Positions 26,501-41,500 of a DNA stretch of 64,000 nt are shown piece by piece. Where the stretch lies: NCBI RefSeq assembly GCF_032854445.1, contig NC_088306.1, forward strand, positions 14,939,386 to 15,003,385, read 5' to 3'. Positions within the stretch are counted from its first letter, which is position 1. Each line of letters starts with the position of its first letter. This stretch comes from Liolophura sinensis (Eukaryota > Mollusca > Polyplacophora > Chitonida > Chitonidae). Below the pieces are notes generated by a model, which had not been told where the DNA came from, searched no databases, and worked only from the letters and a program-made list of their open reading frames with translations. Position numbers and translations under genes: made by a program.

Positions 26501-29500
26501 ATAGCTAGAAACCACAATAAACTATTTTACTGTTCATAATCTTAAAATGCAAGGAATGAAGACGAGCAAGCAGTATTGCTTTTTTTCTCATCTAAATGTA
26601 GCTGACACCCTTCCATATCCAATATAATACATGCTGCCGACTACAGCGGCTTTGACTGAATGACCTTCATAAGCAACCCTGGTCTTGAGATATGAAAGTA
26701 ACACTAGGTTTTAAACTTCTAGCACATCACTAATTATTTTGAGTTTCCACATAATCTGTCACAATTACTGAATTCCATTCTGTCTAGTTTGATGAACATT
26801 TAAGTCTTTGTGAAGCCCTAAGAAGTTGTACATGTCAGGAACCCAATTTTCAGCCAAGCACCAGTTGAACAAAAAAGAAAAGGGTTTTTACAAAACAGTT
26901 GAGAAACTGTTTGTTGTATTACAGAATACTTCATGATATACATGTATTTGGAGTTATGGTGGCTTCTGGAAAGAACACTAATCAAAGAGTACTAGTGCCT
27001 GTAAGATGTAAATATCGTACGTTTTATCTCAGTTACGCTAATTTTTCTACCTATTCAACCACCACAGGACCAATATTTTGAAAAATTCTCCGAGAACTAT
27101 GGGGTGTAGAGAAATTATCTGCACAGTTTTATGAAGCCTGCATCTTTAGTGACAGAGACAAATCATTTTTTGGTATCATTTTCATGATAAATGTATGTAT
27201 AAATTCCAATAGAAAAAGTGCTTTAGAGGTCGAAAAGGTTGAAGATTTGAATTGTCTGTGAACCTAATGACCTATCATAAGAGCAATATTCTGGCATTCA
27301 AACTCTCCTATACAACTGTTCTCTTGCATAGTGTCAATTAAATACAGAAAATCATGATATTTCACCTTTGCACTAAAGAAACAGAAGTAACACCAACACA
27401 GCTATGCTGTTGCTGATAGACAAATCTGTGGGAGACTTCACCTTGTTGTCCTTTGTGCAATAATACATGTTCTTTCATACAGAATGTTGTAAAGCAGGGA
27501 GCCTGCTGTCTAATGATGAATGGCATGCACATCACCCTCATGCATATGCATCAAGTCTGTGTGCATTACCTTGGAAACAGGCAGGTCTACAATAGGTGCA
27601 GAAGCTCTAAGCAGTCCCTTGTCAGAATAAAATCTGAATTTTGCAGGACTCCTTTGTGATTTTGGAGACGTCAGAATACAAATTAATAACATAGATAAAC
27701 AGGATTGCCTGGATTGTAAAGTGACTTCAAACACAACATTTTATACGCTCTTATGTCTTTAAAAAAAGGCTGTATACATGTAGGTTGTAGTGCTTTTAAA
27801 GAAAAGGTTGTATACATGTAGGTTGTAGTGCCATTAAAGAAAAGGTTGTATACATGTAGGTTGTAGTGCCGTTAAAGCCAAGGTTGTATACATGTAGGTT
27901 GTAGTGCCTTTAAGGACAAGGCTGTATACATGTAGGTTGTAGTGCCCTTAAAGCCAAGGTTGTATACATGTAGGTTGTAGTGCTTTTAAGGACAAGGTTG
28001 TATACATGTAGGTTGTAGTGCTTTTAAAGACAAGATTGTAAACATGTAGGTTGTAGTGCCTTCAAAAACAAGGTTGTATTACCTTTAAAGACAAGGTTGT
28101 ATACATGTAGGTTGCAGTGCTTTTAAAGACAAGGTTGTATACATGTAGGTTGTAGTGTCTTTAAAGACAAGGTTGTATACATGTAGGTTGTAGTGCCTTT
28201 AAAGACAAGGCTGTATAGGCTGTAGTGAATTTAAAGAAAAGGCTGTGTACATGGCCATGTTGTAGTGCATTTAAAGAAAATGTTGTATGGGCTGTAGTGC
28301 CTTCGAAGAATAAGGTAGTATAGGCTGTAGTGCCTTTAAAGAAAAAGTTGCCATGCCTTTAATGAAAAGGCTGGGTAAGCTGTAGCTCATTAAGTGACAC
28401 AATGTCATGTAGGTTGCAGTTTCTAGAGAACAATGTGTGTAAGCTGTAGTTCTTTGAAAGACAAGACTGATAGATGAGCTGTAGTGCCCTTACAGACAGA
28501 AGGTTGTAGTGCTTACAGTTAATATTGCTATGTGTATTTATTCTTGATTTAGTTTACAAATTTCTGTACCACTGATTTGTACTAAACCTGAAAAAGAGCA
28601 TGATAAATTCATGCTCTTGCATATAAGGCTGCCTCCTACATTTAATTACCTTGCATAAAAGGTCATGTGGTGATTCTGTAAGATGTACTATGAATAAAAT
28701 TTAAAATAACATACAAAGTTTACTGATTAACCAAAGCCATTGTGTAATGTCCTAAAAGGGACCATATTCAAATATCTTACCTTTGTAATTTTTGATAAGC
28801 CCCCTCCTCATGAGTGGCAGACAGAGGGGAATGTATTGTTCATGGCTGCAGACGATGCGGAGGAAGTCAAATTTATACTCCTGAAGGCTCTGTGAGAAAG
28901 TGAAACATTCGAAGGATGGCTCGTTTATTTACTCATTCATCTGATTCATTTTTAATGCTTACTTTATGACACTAAGACTGATTTAAGAAAACAAAGACTG
29001 ATTTATGCAAACCAGACTGATTTATGAAACAAGACTGATTTATGAGAATCAAGACTGATTTATGAAAACAAAGATTGATGTATGAAGACAAAGACTGACT
29101 TATGAAGACAAGACTAATTTATAAAGACAAAACTGATTTATGAAAACAAGAATGATTTATGAAAACAAGACTGATATATGAAAACAGGAATGATTTATGA
29201 ATCATTCCTAAATCAGTTTTATTTTCATATATCAGTCTTATTTGATGTCCGTAAACACTTCAGAATGACTTAACCTGGGGATAAATGCAAAAAGATTACA
29301 AAAAAATGAACTAATTCATAAAAACAAGACTAAGTTAGGAATGACAAACACATTCCTACCTTGGGATCGCCAATGCTGAAGTTCTCCATGTAGGCCTTGA
29401 CAAGTTTAAAGACAAAGCCTCTGTCCATAAACATGAAACAGCCCTGCAGAAAAAAAAGCAAAACATATTTTTATTTGTTCATGGGTTGGCATTTGTTAAT

Positions 29501-32500
29501 TGATATATGTGAGTGTGGTATATTTATTAAATTGTTTATATGGTCTACACCATACTCTGAATACTTTTCTTACATTCACCAGGTCAAGTTTGTGAGTAGA
29601 AAGTTCAACAAAATAGCTGCATCACAAAATTCACAAGGATGACACTTCATTCAAATCAAACACTGTCTCTGCTGCATAGTGTTACACGCATGACTGGTTA
29701 ATCTCAACGATTTCACACAAAAATAAACGAAATTTGAAAAAAATGAGGTTTTTGAAATTTCCCAAACCTGGCATTCTTAGAAGTTTACAATATACAATAA
29801 TGTGAGAAATGGTTAAGTTCGGGAACCTTGATGAATTCAGCCACGCTGGTGTTGGCCCGTCTTGTTTCTGTTGGGAGATCGCGATATTTCTGTACGATAT
29901 GCGGGACGAGATACTGTAAGACAGTCTTGATGCGGTACTGAAAGTCTGAAGAGAACCTCTCATTGCGAGGCATCTGGAAAAAGACAACGTGAAAACAATG
30001 AACTACAACTATAGTTCAAAGCAATGTTACATGAATTTGGTAGAACAAACCACATATCATTTCATGACATTTTCCAAAAAATAATCACTGCAGTTAAGTC
30101 TGTGAAAAATCACGCGTTATTTTACGTGTATGTGATAAATAGTATACCATATACAATTTAAAACAAATTTTTTCTCCACCTGCACGTTCTGTATTTACAT
30201 TCATATAGCAGAAAGTAGGTGAAAAATTCCACCGAACTGTAGGTGATTCAATATTCAACAACAACAACAAACAAATACTACTACAATAAACTTACATTAG
30301 CTTAATTAAAAGAGATTTATACAAAGTCAATGTTTTATGTTTTCACTTGGTCAGACTTAAAAACAGGAATTAAGACCCTTCTAACATATATGTTGTAAAG
30401 TCCATTACGATGAAGTTCATTATGATGAAGTCCATTAGGAAGAAGAAATTTCAAGTACCTCATGAGTAGTGTTTGAATGAAAATAAGAAAGGTTAGTGTA
30501 CATCCTGTCCTACTCAAATCTTCCCGTCCTACCCAAATCATCCTGTCCTACTCAAATCATCCCGTCTTACTCAAATAATCCTGTCCTACTCAAATCATCC
30601 CGTCTTACTCAAATCATCCTGTCCTACTCAAATCCTCCCGCTCGACTCATATCAACCCGTCCTACTCAAATCATCCCGTTTTACTCAAATCATAACGTCC
30701 TACTCAAATCATCCTGTCCTACTCAAATCATCCTGTCCTACTCAAATCCTCCCGCTCGACTCATATCAACCCGTCCTACTCAAATCATCCTGTCCTACTC
30801 AAATCATCCTGTTTTACTCAAATCATAATGTCCTACTCAAATCCTTCCGCCCTACTCAAATCCTCCCGCCCTACTCATATCATCCTGTCCTACTCCAATC
30901 ATCCCGCCCTACTCAAATCAACCCGTCCTACTCAAATCATCCTGCCCTACTCAAATACCTTAATCCTCTTGGACTGAATCAGATGTTGAGCCATGCTTTT
31001 CACAATGATCTCGCAGAAAAACCAGGCGTGTTTGAGAAACCGGTTGACGACCAGCTGATCAGCATTTCCCGGCCGTAATATGCTAATGAGGTTCTTTGCC
31101 AGTTCGTCATGGACAGTGTTAGGATGTTTGGCGGTGGACGAACAGGACTCTGTCATGAACACATACTGAAACATGGGCCAAAGACAAACGATAGAATGTC
31201 AGTGAATTTCTTTGTTGCCTTGAGTTTCCAGTTGTACAATGTACTGATTACAGATGACAAAAATGCTGACTCATTGAATTGTTCACACCATCATCAATAC
31301 GTCTACAAATATTTATTTATTTGATTGGTGTTTTACACCGTACTCAAGAATATTTCACTTATACGACCGTGACCAGCATTATGGTAGGAGAAAACCAGGC
31401 AAAGCCCAGGGGAAACTTACAACCATCTGCAGGTTGCTGGAACACCTTCCCACGTATTGCGGGAGAGAAAACCAGCATGAACTGGACTTGAACTCACAGC
31501 GACTGCATTGTTGAGCGGCTCCTTAGTCATTGCATCGCACTCATGTGCTAACCCCCTAAGCCATGGAGGCCCCCATCTATAAATATTAACCAAATACTGA
31601 ACTGGTGGTTTGTCAGTGACAACCTATATCCCAGTTGGCGATGAATGCTCAAATATTTAGAAGATATCTGTACCAAAAATACTGACATGTTTCTAACAAT
31701 TGTTAAAAGGAAGTGCTGTGTTCTACAAACCACAACATATCAGTCTCACATTTTACTTCATTTTTCAAACGCTTGATCAAAATAGGCATTTCATGTTGTA
31801 CAATTAATAAAGATTTTGTCAAATTTATTTATTTGAATGGCGTTTAAGCTGTACTCAACAATCTTTCACTTATACGAAGGCGGCCAGCATTATGGTGGAA
31901 GGAAACCGGGCAGAGCCTGGCAGAAACCCACAATTATTCGCAGGCTGCTGCAGGCCTTCCCATGTACGGCAGGAGAGGAAGCCAGCCTGAGCTGGACTTG
32001 AACTCAAAGCCACTGCATTGGTAAGAGGCTCCTGGATCATTACCATGCGCTAGCGCACTTAACAACTGAGCCACGGAGGAACCTTGTCAAATCTTTCTTT
32101 TTGTCAAGATTTGAGAAATATCACACCGTGTTCCAGCAAGAACTCAAATTTTGGCTTGACGCGTCATGACTCTGTCAGATGTGATGAACTCACCTTGACG
32201 TAGATGAAGAGTGCTTCAATCTTGCCTACAGCATCCACTTCAGACACGATGTGGATGAGCACTCTGTTGAAGAGAAACAAAGACTTTACCCCCTCTACAA
32301 ATACACAGTAAGGTGAAATAAATTTAATTTGATTATTACTCTAAATGAACCATTCATGTGACAGAGGCTTACACACACTATTGCTGAATTCAACAAACTG
32401 AGCAACACTAGTGTTAACAACCGCTTACTGTCACCCAGTTTCGCTATGGACATTTGAGATGGGGGTGGGGATGTGGAGAGATCTATATATAATCCCTCCA

Positions 32501-35500
32501 AGGCCAGATTTGAACTTGCGTCATGTGTGCCTTGAGTAAAGGAGTTTTCTGACCTTATTCACTGGGATATTTTCCCATCCTTACGGGGAGTATAGGGTAA
32601 TGACTTCTACTTTGACCCTATATGTTCAGCATAGAGAAATATGCAAGCTGAGGTGATGTAAATACCAGACCCCACACACAAATAAAGTGTTTACCTGACT
32701 GCATTAAGAGCAACATCGTCATTGGACGTTTGTGGCAGAAGGCGGAAGAGCTGGTTAATGATTGTGGGTAAGAACTGGACAAATGTGCTGACGTCCACTG
32801 CATGGAGAGACTGAAAGAAAAGATAGAAGTCAAAATGTTAGAGTACTGTTTGAGACTAATACGTGGGTTATTTATTTCGTTCATTCATTTGTTTTGATCG
32901 GTGATCAAGGACAATTCACTGATATGACAGAGGCCATCATTACGGCGGGAAGAAACCAGGCACAGCCAGGAGGAATATTGTCGCAGGTTGTCAAACAAAC
33001 CTTCCAACACATACGACTGGAGAGGAAGCCAGAATGAGCTGGACCTGAACTCACAGTGATCGGACTGCTGAGAGGCTTGTGGGTCACTGCACCGCGCTGG
33101 CACACTAGCCACTCGGCCACTGAGGCCCGTCTATGATATTTATTACAATGTAATCATGATCCTAATTATTTTAACTGTGATATGAATAAAGTTTGTCTTT
33201 CCTTCATTTTGACTTTCTCCACACCACATTTTTAGTCAGTGTTGTGAGATTTCCCACTGGGGGAAAAAGTCTTAATCTATCTTACAAGTCAAGGCCTTCT
33301 CATAAACTGTACAAAATATCAAAGAATTATTTGGTGTATTGTAAATTTTACCGCTATCATATCCGTACATACATGTTTGAACTTCATAAACTTTGCTGCA
33401 AAAGTGAAACATAAAAACAAAACCTCTTTCGCATCTCCGTACGCAGGAAAAAAATATATTAAAGTTATCTTTAACATAATGCATAGAACTACTCATTCAA
33501 CTGAGAACAATTTAATGATTGGGATACAACAGTTTTTCTATATAGATAATCCCACAAATGCAGCATCTCTATAATGAAACAAGAGGAGATAAAATTTGAC
33601 TCAAGATGTTTAGTTTACAGTTTTTACATGATGTGCTGTAAATCACTTCGAGTTTAGCCGATGATTTTGAAAAGTGCATCCCTTGTGTCTGGTTGTCATT
33701 CTTGGTAACTGGACATCTAATTGGTCAGTGTTGAAACTAGTAAGCTGTCAGTCAAATGTAGACATTTATGTGCACGTGACTGACATCTCAGGGCCATGCA
33801 TGATAATCGATGCGAGAATGATGTTAGAGTACATGGTATATCTAGTGTCGGAAACCGTGTTTTCTGTATGGAACTGAAGGTTCCCCATTTGATAAGGCAG
33901 CAAAATAGAATTCTTTTGAAATGGGAGGAGAGTTTCGATTCTAACACAAGCACACATGCATGAGACGTGGCAAACTCTACTGCTATTTTACATATGACGA
34001 CTGTACTCGCCAGTCAGAAATAACTTTGTATGCCAATATGCTAAATTTATTTACGGGGCTGTGAACGGACAACACCACCCCCCAGATAATGCTATCATCG
34101 GGCGACCTCCACGTAACATGAACAATTAAGCGTTTGCCCATTTAATTGAGGCCAGCAAGTGTAACCTGCAAATTTAGCCTGTCGACCTGAGAAGTGATAT
34201 GTCAAGTAGCTTGTTTAGCGTAGACATTTTTTAAATATATGTGTATGGGTTTGTTGCAACTGTCGCTTGATGCTTTATTTACTTTAACTCATGAGTAAAA
34301 ACAAAGGTGTAACTGGTTGGCAAATCTTTAAGCCTCACTGTCAAGTGTCGTGGTTGACCCCTGTACGCTGCGGATTAACAACCAAAGCCTTCATGAAGTT
34401 TAATAATGGGGAGGGGTGAGGGGGCTAATATCTTATATGTTAAGCCGCCCCCAAACTCAGACTGTGCGGAAGTAATTGACAGGGGGAATAATAGATCATT
34501 TTCTGCAAGTTATTTCACGGGTCATAAAAAAAAAAATTTTTTTTCAACCATCAACCAACTCAACTTTGAGAACAATGGCTTGTTACGCGCAACAAACAAC
34601 ATTTTAATGAGGGTCTAGATGGACTAGTGGGTGTATAATCACCCTGCTCTAAGTCCATGCCTGGGGACAGGCCTTCACTGGGGATTACTACACAGCTGGG
34701 GGCTGATCACTCTCCCCTGTCATCTCCTCCGGCAACTCAGATTGGCTAAACTTTACGGCCAGAAATTATCGGTTAAACTCTACGTGATTTACAGCAAAGC
34801 ATTTTTCATTAATACATATACCTCTGTGTGACACCGTACATATCACCGGATTGAAAACTGACGCATAGGGTAATTTAACAATTTTTAATTTTATTTAATT
34901 TTATATGCATATCAATATGTAATCAATATTTGAAAATAATACACAATTAACATTATTAAAATGACACCAAAACACAGACAGGTTTATGTATGATACATTC
35001 CGTTAGTCAGTACACATTCACACATGTACATATACACAATGTATACATATATATATATATACATATATATATATATTATACACATACCAATACAAATACA
35101 TGTATTATACACATACCAATACACATAATATATACACACCAATACAAATACATGTAATATACACATACATACACACACATGGTTTAACGGTGATATAGTC
35201 TGTTATGTACTGTAATCAAACACTGCACCTTTAAATACATACATAATATGCACATATCTATGTACACATTAACGTGGTTGTCAGAGTGATTATTAGATAA
35301 ACACAGCCTTGTACTAGTACAGATGTACTTGAAATTCATTCTGTTAGTCTCTATGCATTCACACCCTTCACACAAAAACACAAGGACCAGACTGAAGTGT
35401 GGCAAGTCAATAGCTTGCCACTAGCACACTTGTAGCAGGCTTGTACCATTCCACTATTAACCTAGCTTTCATCCAGTGAGTGGAAACAGTCGTAGGAGTG

Positions 35501-38500
35501 GGATATGATGTGAAGCTTACCACTAGCACACTTGTAGCAGGCTTGTACCATTCCACTATTAACCTAGCTTTCATCCAGCGAGTGGAAACAGTAGTAGGAG
35601 TGGGATATGATGTGAAGCTTACCACAGGCACACTTGTAGCAGGCTTGTACCATTCCACTATTAACCTAGCTTTCATCCAGCGAGTGGAAACAGTAGTAGG
35701 AGTGGGATATGATGTGAAGCTCCACAAGCATTCTACACGCAAATGAGAGGCAGACTAGTGTCTATCTATCATGGCGTCTGTACAGTATTCATTTGATTGG
35801 TGTTTTAAACCTTGCTCAAGAATACTTCTCTTATACGATGGCGGCGAGCATTATGATGGGAGGAATCTGGGCACAGCCCAGGGAGAACCCACGACCATCC
35901 GCAGGTTGCTGGAAGACCTTCCCATGTATAGCTAGAAAGGAAGCCAGTATGAGTTGGGTTCGAACTCACAGCAACTGCATTGGTGACAGGCTCCTGAGTC
36001 TCTGTGCTGCACTGGCCTGCTAATCTTGTCAGTCACGGAAGCCCCGTCTGTACAGCATCCTGTCTGTCTTGTACTACATGTCCACATACACGTGTTTCCA
36101 TAATATCACTGGTTGTGTGACTAAAACAGTGACACGTGTCCATAATATCACTGGTTGTGTGACTAAAACAGTGATAGGTGCCCATAATATCACTGGCTGT
36201 GTGACTAAAACAGTGACAGGTGCCCATAATATCACTGGTTATGTGACTAAAACAGTGACAGATGCTCACAATACACTGGTTGTGTGACTAAAACAGTGAC
36301 AGGTGCCCGTAATACACTGGTTGTGTGACTAAAACAGTGACAGGTGCCCATAATATCACTGGTTGTGTGACTAAAACAGTCACAGGTGCCCACAATATCA
36401 CTGGTTGTGTGACTAAAACAGTGACAGGTGACCATAATACACTGGTTGTGTGACTTAAACAGTGACACAGGATCTATCATACACATTTGACATGATTAAA
36501 TATAAATATTCCACAACATATCACAAGAAGAAGTCAGTATGGCCCACATAATCCTGTTTGAAGAATTTTCACAAAATTTGGGAATGACAGATACGTTACG
36601 TAACAACACCTACAATTAATATCTACCCTTCAACAAATTCAACCACAAACATAATGCATGGTTTGGCATATATGTACCAAAGCAAATATTACCTGTTCTG
36701 GACAGGTTGTTTTCTAATTTCTGACAAGTTTAAAAATCTCCCTACCTAAACAACACATTTTACACTACAAAATTTGGTTTTCATATTGGTTTCAAAAATA
36801 TTTAATGTGATTTATTCGTCGAATTTGTTGAAGGTTTAGGGTAGTTAAGTGGGAACAAATTGGAACATCTCCTCTCCAATAGTATGGCTGGTATTTTCTT
36901 TATATGGTCTCTATACAGACTATCAATACCTTAATTTTGAGTCTTTTTGACAACCAATATTTTGAAACATTGACAGAACCATGTAGTGTAGAGAAATAAT
37001 TTGCAAACTTTTATGAAGTTAGAGCAACTTAAGTAACACAAATAAATCATTTTATCCTTATTTTCATAATAATTATATACATGTATTATAATTTCCACTG
37101 AAAAAAAAGTGCTTAAGTGGTTGAAAAGGTTGAAGATTTAGAGTACTTACATAATTTGCATTATTAAGCATACATACATGCTATCATCAAAATTAGAGTA
37201 TTAAGAAATATGTTAGAAATGAATTTAACTTTAAGACAGAAATGAAGACCAGCACAACACCTCTGCTAAATCTGAAACAGTACTTCAATAATAATGTCTT
37301 AACTCTGCATGGATGTGAATGTTGTTCAACATGTTCCTCCTTGGAACCTTACTTTCACCATTAAAAACTGAAAATTTATATGCATGCATTAGTCCTGTTT
37401 CCATGGTAACTGAAAGAAATGTGGGTCCACTGGCACAATGTATAATGTGAAAGGCATAAAAATAAATAAACCACAAACAGTACACAACAAAATAAATATA
37501 AAGAAAAAACATCACGCATCCATAGAGATACAAAATAAAAGTTGACGCAGGTGTTTAAGTAAGTATACTGTTTAGAAAACACCATGCTTGGTCTCACTGT
37601 GACAATGTTAAAACAAGCATCTCACACACATGAACAGAAAGAAAAACCTATTTACAACGCATATAGGGTTAATACAAATGGGTCAAATTGCCATGCAGCA
37701 TTTCACTGGTTTGTTAGAGTTAGTAGATCACAAACACAATTCACAATCGGTCACATGACCTACCTTGACAGCGTTGAGCAAGATGTGCATGTCAGAACCC
37801 TGAGTTACTTCCCCTTGCTACGAGTAAGACAATGTAAAAAGTGTTGAACAACTTAGGATCAAATCACAGTAAAAATAAAATGGTTTGTAGGAAATATTAA
37901 CCGTGAAAAGGAAGCCGTGTTAAATTTGGTTAAATGGTCAGTTAATTCTTTGAGCCTGCTTCAGTAGAAAAACTGTCACGTTGAACAAAATTAATAGAAG
38001 TTTTAAAGATTAGTGCCATGAGAAAAAAAAGAAGTCATGTATTTAAAGAGGATTCTATGGTGAAAACTTGGTTACTTGCACTTGATCAATATAAGCATGG
38101 TTTTTGTTCTCCTTAAAGTTAAAGAATTTGGGAGAGGAAAGAAGGAAGCTTAACAGACAGAGCAAACAGGATTAAACTTTTGATTTTTTTGATCTTTGAC
38201 TTACACTTGTGTACCAAAATTTAATAACTTCAATACGATTCTTTCTAGAGCCAGTTATTTCAACTCACGGCATCACCATTTCAGCCTGTCATTTTACATG
38301 TTGTTAATAACAAATCTTCAGTCCAAAACAACTGCTTTCAGCTAAGTTTGATGACAACTTATATTTTTACCCTCCAGAGGGTAAATAACTCCTTATTTAA
38401 CATTGTCAGAAAAAAATTCAAACCGTTACCAAGTACATACTGATTCCAAACTTGGTCTATAAAAACTAACAAAAATGCCACAAGAGCCCGAAATGCTTGA

Positions 38501-41500
38501 GAACCTCACAGATCCATAAACGGTTGGAACGGGGCATAACCCTCCGATGACAAACTCAAAACATCACATCTCAGTAAACTTCCACAGTTTCCTACACACA
38601 CCGCTAGACCGCTACCATAAATTAATGGCTACATTACATATATCCATTCATAAGATGGGAGTTGGTTTAGCGCGGGAACCATTAACCTTTGGCGGGTTAT
38701 AGATGAATTTTTCACTTCATGACAAACAACTGCACACCATATTTGTGGTTCTTAACAAATGCAAGACTGCACAAATGGCTCCACCAACTCCATCAAGTTT
38801 TTTTGTCATTAAAGGAAAACATAATCATTTCTGAATGGCTGGTGTCAGAGACAGGCAAGCATGGCCTACCATGTATGCCTAGCACAAGCTGAATTTTAGA
38901 CATGGCAAAACTCATTCAAGCATGATCAGAGCCGCAGTGTTTAACCTAGGAATCCTGTATTCACTGTCTGCCAATCAGTGTCAATCTGTATCATTTTAAG
39001 GGGAGTCTACGAGTGTAAAGCTCCTGTTGCAGCAGTAAGCACACATTCTACCATTAGGCACTCCATCATGAAAATGGCTACACAGTTGTACAGATGAATT
39101 TACATGACAGAGATAATATGCATTAAAAATTCACATCAAGAGGTACCCTAATTACTCAACATTTTCGCACATGAAAGAACAATTTTCAGTACAATTTATC
39201 CACATATGTACTCTGATTTGGGTGACAAAACTACATTAGTTGGATTGATCAATTTCAGGGCTTCCCCAAAAGTATAATTTTATCAGGCTTCACAGAATAA
39301 TGCCTTCAAAATATGCCTGCACAGAAACACTGTGAAATCGTGCGAAAAGGGTGGAGAATTACAGTACTAGTGTAACAAGAGTTTCAGAAGCTCAAGATTG
39401 ATAGGCTCATAAAGGCAGAGTGAATTTACTACACAATGCCATAGGCTTTGTGTTGATGACTGAAATACAGATGATCATCCTATGACTGAAATACAGATGA
39501 TCATCCTATGACTGAAATACACATGATCATCCTATGACTGAAATACTGTTGATCATCCTATGACTGAAATACAGATGATCATCCTATGACTGAAATTACA
39601 GATGATCATCCTATGACTGAAATACAGATGATCATCCTATGACTGAAATACAGATGATCATCCTATGACTGAAATACACATGATCATCCTATGACTGAAA
39701 TTACAGATGATCATCCTATGACTGAAATACAGATGATCATCCTATGACTGAAATACAGATGATCATCCTATGACTGAAATACAGATGATCATCCTATGAC
39801 TGAAATACACATGATCATCCTATGACTGAAATTACAGATGATCATCCTATGACTGAAATACAGATGATCATCCTATGACTGAAATTACAGATGATCATCC
39901 TATGGCTGAAATTACAGATGATCATCCTATGACTGAAATTACAGATGATCATCCTATGACTGAAATTACAGATGATCATCCTATGACTGAAATTACAGAT
40001 GATCATCCTATGACTGAAATTACAGATGATCATCCTATGACTGAAATACAGATGATCATCCTATGACTGAAATACAGATGATCATCCTATGACTGAAATA
40101 CACATGATCATCCTATGACTGAAATTACAGATGATCATCCTACATTGTTAAGAGCAGCAGTTCTCCAAATACAATGCTGACATATATTCTGGCAGATTTA
40201 AACAGTGAGAAAAAGATTCTACAGAAGCTTTTTTATTTTACAGATTTAATGGTTAAAACCACTCTACACAGGCTTACGAAATATGAAACTTCTCCAAGCA
40301 AGAAATGCTATGCTGTATACCAGGTATCTCCTGGACTGCAGGTACACTGTGATTCCACGGACATGTGATAGCACAGGTGATTACTCACTGGTTCATTATT
40401 CTGAAGACACGAATGACGTAAATATGCCAGAAGAATGTCACCTGGGTGAACTGACAGTGCAGCAGAATGCCAGTCGTCAATGCACTGTAATGAATGCTTC
40501 ACGTAATCACGGGAAGTATTGAACGCAAAACCTATCAGATGTCCGTGGAAACACCGTCTTAGCTACGTAGGATGTAGCACACAAAGATTGAAGCACAAGT
40601 GATATGAGACTAAGAAACTCCTTCTGTTATTATTGCATATAATATAATGTTAATTTTCTGAAGCGTTAGCACAATATGATACACTTAGCTTTCTACACTG
40701 ATATGCATCGAAAGATATTTATTTATTTGATAGGTGTTTTACGCCGTACTCAAGAATATTTCACTTATATGACAGCGACCATGCATTACGGTTGGAGGAA
40801 ACCGCTCAGAGCTCTGGGGGGAACCTATGCCCATCCGCAGGTTGCTGTCACACATTCCCATTTACAGCAGGACATGAGTATGTGAACATATGAAGTTACA
40901 AAAGAGTGCCACATCAATATGTCGCCAATGTTACAGGCTAGCTCTACTATTCAGCAAGCAATGTTCACAAAATGTAACAGTCAAAATTTTCAACAAATGT
41001 TTCTTCATTAAATATTTGTGGGCCGGTAGCCTACATTATTTTTCAACACAAATCAAAGAGGCAATTTGCCAAGGGATAAAATTTGAATATCTGAATCAAA
41101 CAATTCATTTATTTACTTCATTTACTGCTTAACCATAAACACAATAATTCAAATACAGGGATTTCCAGAATTTCAAAGATCTCTAGAAAGCCAAAAACAT
41201 CCCCTTCCAACATTCTAAATACACAATAATTTTGCAAGAATCTCTTAAATCTCTTAGGGGGTCAATAATTTGTCTATTGCTATTTCAAGAATTTCAAGAG
41301 CCTCTGGTGCACTTCAAATATTCTAGACACATAATGACTTTGCAAAAATACCTTAAACCTCTAAGGATGTGATTGGCTGTAGGATGACTCACCTTTAATT
41401 TATTGTTTGTGTCCAGGTCCACTGCTGGACTAAGGCCATTCTCCATTCTCTGGCAGTGATGGAAGAAGTTATGTAAATGTTGATCCTGAAAGCAGAGTTT

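Noticed and set aside
35407-35742. 111-codon minus-strand frame with repeated GTAAGC, considered as extra DOCK exons
   Set aside because: Frame length follows from the 102-bp unit; no match to DOCK and no acceptor with a pyrimidine tract at a matching phase.
39842-40066. Repeat peptides on both strands ([18 protein letters not shown])
   Set aside because: They come from a run of 27-bp minisatellite units.
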